The translations under genes were made by a program, and so were the position numbers. The notes under the pieces were generated by a model. The model was not told where the DNA came from, ran no database searches, and was given only the letters and a program-made list of their open reading frames with translations. From an uncultured Candidatus Udaeobacter sp. (GTDB taxonomy: Bacteria > Verrucomicrobiota > Verrucomicrobiia > Chthoniobacterales > UBA10450), in contig CATPAV010000016.1 of NCBI GenBank assembly GCA_955652245.1, positions 1-5,371 on the forward strand: 5,371 bases of DNA, read 5' to 3'. Each line of letters begins with the position of its first letter. Position 1 is the first letter of the stretch. Positions 5,264-5,371 of this stretch are shown one piece after another.

Positions 5264-5371
5264 ATGTCTGTTTTAGTCGTTGGTTCTATCGCACTCGACG
5301 CGGTCAAGACGCCGGTAGAAGAGCATTCCAATTTGTTAGGCGGTTCGGCCTCATACGCGGCGGTTGCCGCC
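5264..5371 (+). CDS. N-terminus of a PfkB-family (ribokinase-like) sugar kinase, truncated by window edge
   Basis: Only the first 36 residues are present. ATG 5264 lies 6 nt after the thiE stop, indicating an operon. The sequence begins SVLVVGSIALDAVKTP (2-17), followed by LGGSASYAAVAA (25-36). This is the first beta strand and the substrate-side Gly-Gly/Ala-rich helix of PfkB/ribokinase-superfamily kinases, which phosphorylate sugars or nucleosides. The ATP-binding and catalytic DTxGAGD region would lie outside the window, so the substrate cannot be told. ThiD belongs to the same superfamily and would fit next to ThiE, but this N-terminus looks more like a PfkB sugar kinase than a ThiD. No ribosome binding site is visible, so translation may couple to thiE. 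Confidence 0.8.
   Translation, partial: MSVLVVGSIALDAVKTPVEEHSNLLGGSASYAAVAA

Overview
This window looks like an ordinary, gene-dense bacterial chromosome segment of moderate GC content, with no sign of phage, plasmid, IS element, CRISPR array or RNA gene. Taxonomic cues are soft. A PagL-type outer-membrane protein with a signal peptide and a C-terminal Phe implies a Gram-negative envelope. Starts often lack a Shine-Dalgarno (SD) sequence. The order accB-accC-thiE-sugar kinase and a palindromic intergenic repeat fit my impression of soil Verrucomicrobiota (Chthoniobacterales-like). That placement is inference only.

Layout. Positions 1-330 (+) hold the 3' end of an unrecognised gene. It converges on a minus-strand block of three genes: a RluA-family pseudouridine synthase (about 2579 down to 1788), a PagL-like lipid A deacylase (1705-1100) and a NUDIX-fold hydrolase (990-376). 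A divergent, probably promoter-bearing gap (about 2580-2719) separates this block from a plus-strand operon: accB (2720-3184, TTG start), accC (3235-4620), thiE (4613-5257, overlapping accC by 8 bp) and the start of a PfkB-family sugar kinase (5264 to the window edge).

Function. AccB and AccC are the biotin carrier and biotin carboxylase of acetyl-CoA carboxylase, the first committed step of fatty acid synthesis. The carboxyltransferase subunits (AccA/AccD) are not in the window. ThiE joins the two halves of thiamine phosphate and is probably translated in coupling with AccC. The minus-strand genes have unrelated roles: RNA modification, outer-membrane lipid A remodelling, and hydrolysis of a phosphorylated substrate.

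I found no convincing new multi-gene system. The points most worth a second look are: a perfect SD placed ahead of an ATC codon in the pseudouridine synthase gene; a PagL homologue whose catalytic Glu position is Asn; a REP-like palindrome at the 3' end of the pseudouridine synthase gene; and a NUDIX protein whose Nudix box is interrupted.
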